DNA from: JACCYI01 sp036389195
Lineage (GTDB): Bacteria; Actinomycetota; Thermoleophilia; Solirubrobacterales; Solirubrobacteraceae
Reading direction: 5' to 3'
Assembly (NCBI GenBank): GCA_036389195.1
Contig: DASVQH010000273.1
Span: 1 to 5,222, forward strand
Length of the DNA: 5,222 nt
Shown here: in pieces, positions 5,068 through 5,222 of the stretch
Layout: each line of letters begins with the position of its first letter
How positions within the stretch are numbered: the first letter of the stretch is position 1
Made by a program: the position numbers and the translations under genes
Notes under the pieces: model-generated
What the model saw: the letters and a program-made list of their open reading frames with translations, nothing else
Database searches by the model: none
Told to the model about the DNA's origin: nothing

Positions 5068-5222
5068 CGCGGGACGGGCTCCGCCCCCGGGCACGTCAGC
5101 GCGGCGGCCTCGGCGAACGCCGCCTCGTCGGGGCCGATCCCCGCGGCGCTCAGCCGCTCGGCCGGCCACAGCTCGGTCGCCAGCTCGCGCAGGTCGTCGA
5201 GGGTCACGGCGTCGAAGCGCTC
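5064..5222 (-). CDS. M16-family (insulinase-like) zinc peptidase, C-terminal end only
   Basis: This is an open frame that enters from the right edge and stops at TGA 5066-5064, giving the last 52 residues of a protein. It reads ERFDAVTLDDLRELATELW, then PAERLSAAGIGP and a short Ala-rich tail. A 'D.VTLDDLRELA..L' helix followed by a 'rLs.a.iGp' strand is how the last domain of M16 peptidases (PqqL and processing-peptidase types) usually ends. The catalytic HxxEH motif would lie outside the window. M16 peptidases near dapB are known in Actinobacteria (pepR of Mycobacterium), which supports the call. The stop overlaps the dapB GTG start by four bases (GTGA), so the two genes are probably cotranscribed and translationally coupled. 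The family call rests on a short piece and on context; the existence of the coding end is much firmer. Confidence 0.75.
   Translation of the reverse strand, partial: ERFDAVTLDDLRELATELWPAERLSAAGIGPDEAAFAEAAALTCPGAEPVPR

Noticed and set aside
5068..5169. 34-residue N-terminal extension of DapB
   Set aside because: It overlaps the M16 peptidase end in another frame and would push the Rossmann motif far from the N-terminus. GTG 5067 gives the expected start.

Overview
The window is very GC-rich, and codons in the credible genes end almost always in G or C. Every credible gene lies on the minus strand. The order (M16 peptidase tail, dapB, two small genes, dapA, RNase J) matches the dapB/dapA/rnj neighbourhood of Actinobacteria. 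In Mycobacterium, too, RNase J directly follows dapA and an M16 peptidase lies near dapB. The composition and the small accessory proteins suggest a deep-branching soil actinobacterium, perhaps of class Thermoleophilia (Solirubrobacterales). That placement is inference.

In transcription order, from high to low coordinates:
(1) 5222-5064: the C-terminal 52 codons of an M16-family (insulinase-like) zinc peptidase.
(2) 5067-4414: dapB, 4-hydroxy-tetrahydrodipicolinate reductase, starting on GTG inside a 4-base GTGA overlap with the peptidase stop.
(3) 4405-4067: a small unrecognised protein with a His/Arg-rich N-terminal helix and a beta-rich second half.
(4) 4055-3615: a small protein with a charged helix followed by a long proline-rich tail.
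(5) 3595-2723: dapA, 4-hydroxy-tetrahydrodipicolinate synthase.
(6) 2726-1059: RNase J, again joined to the gene before it by a GTGA overlap.
(7) 1062-614: a small unrecognised gene that appears frameshifted. Coding signal sits in one frame from about 1059 to 955 and in another from about 940 to 614.
(8) 544-146: a small secreted or membrane-anchored protein with a strong Shine-Dalgarno.
(9) 133-1: the start of an ECF-type sigma factor, cut by the window edge.

DapA and DapB catalyse two consecutive steps from aspartate semialdehyde to tetrahydrodipicolinate, the branch that supplies meso-diaminopimelate for the cell wall and lysine. RNase J is a general RNA processing and decay enzyme, translationally linked to dapA. 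Genes 1-7 are packed tightly enough to be one transcription unit. Genes 8-9 look like a second, separate pair. No RNA gene, mobile element, CRISPR array or clear terminator was seen, and no stretch over 300 bases lacks a gene. The window is mostly a conserved housekeeping cluster. The points worth a second look are the frameshifted gene after RNase J, the shortened DapB with an altered catalytic-loop motif, the two small genes inside the dap cluster, and the exported-protein/sigma pair.
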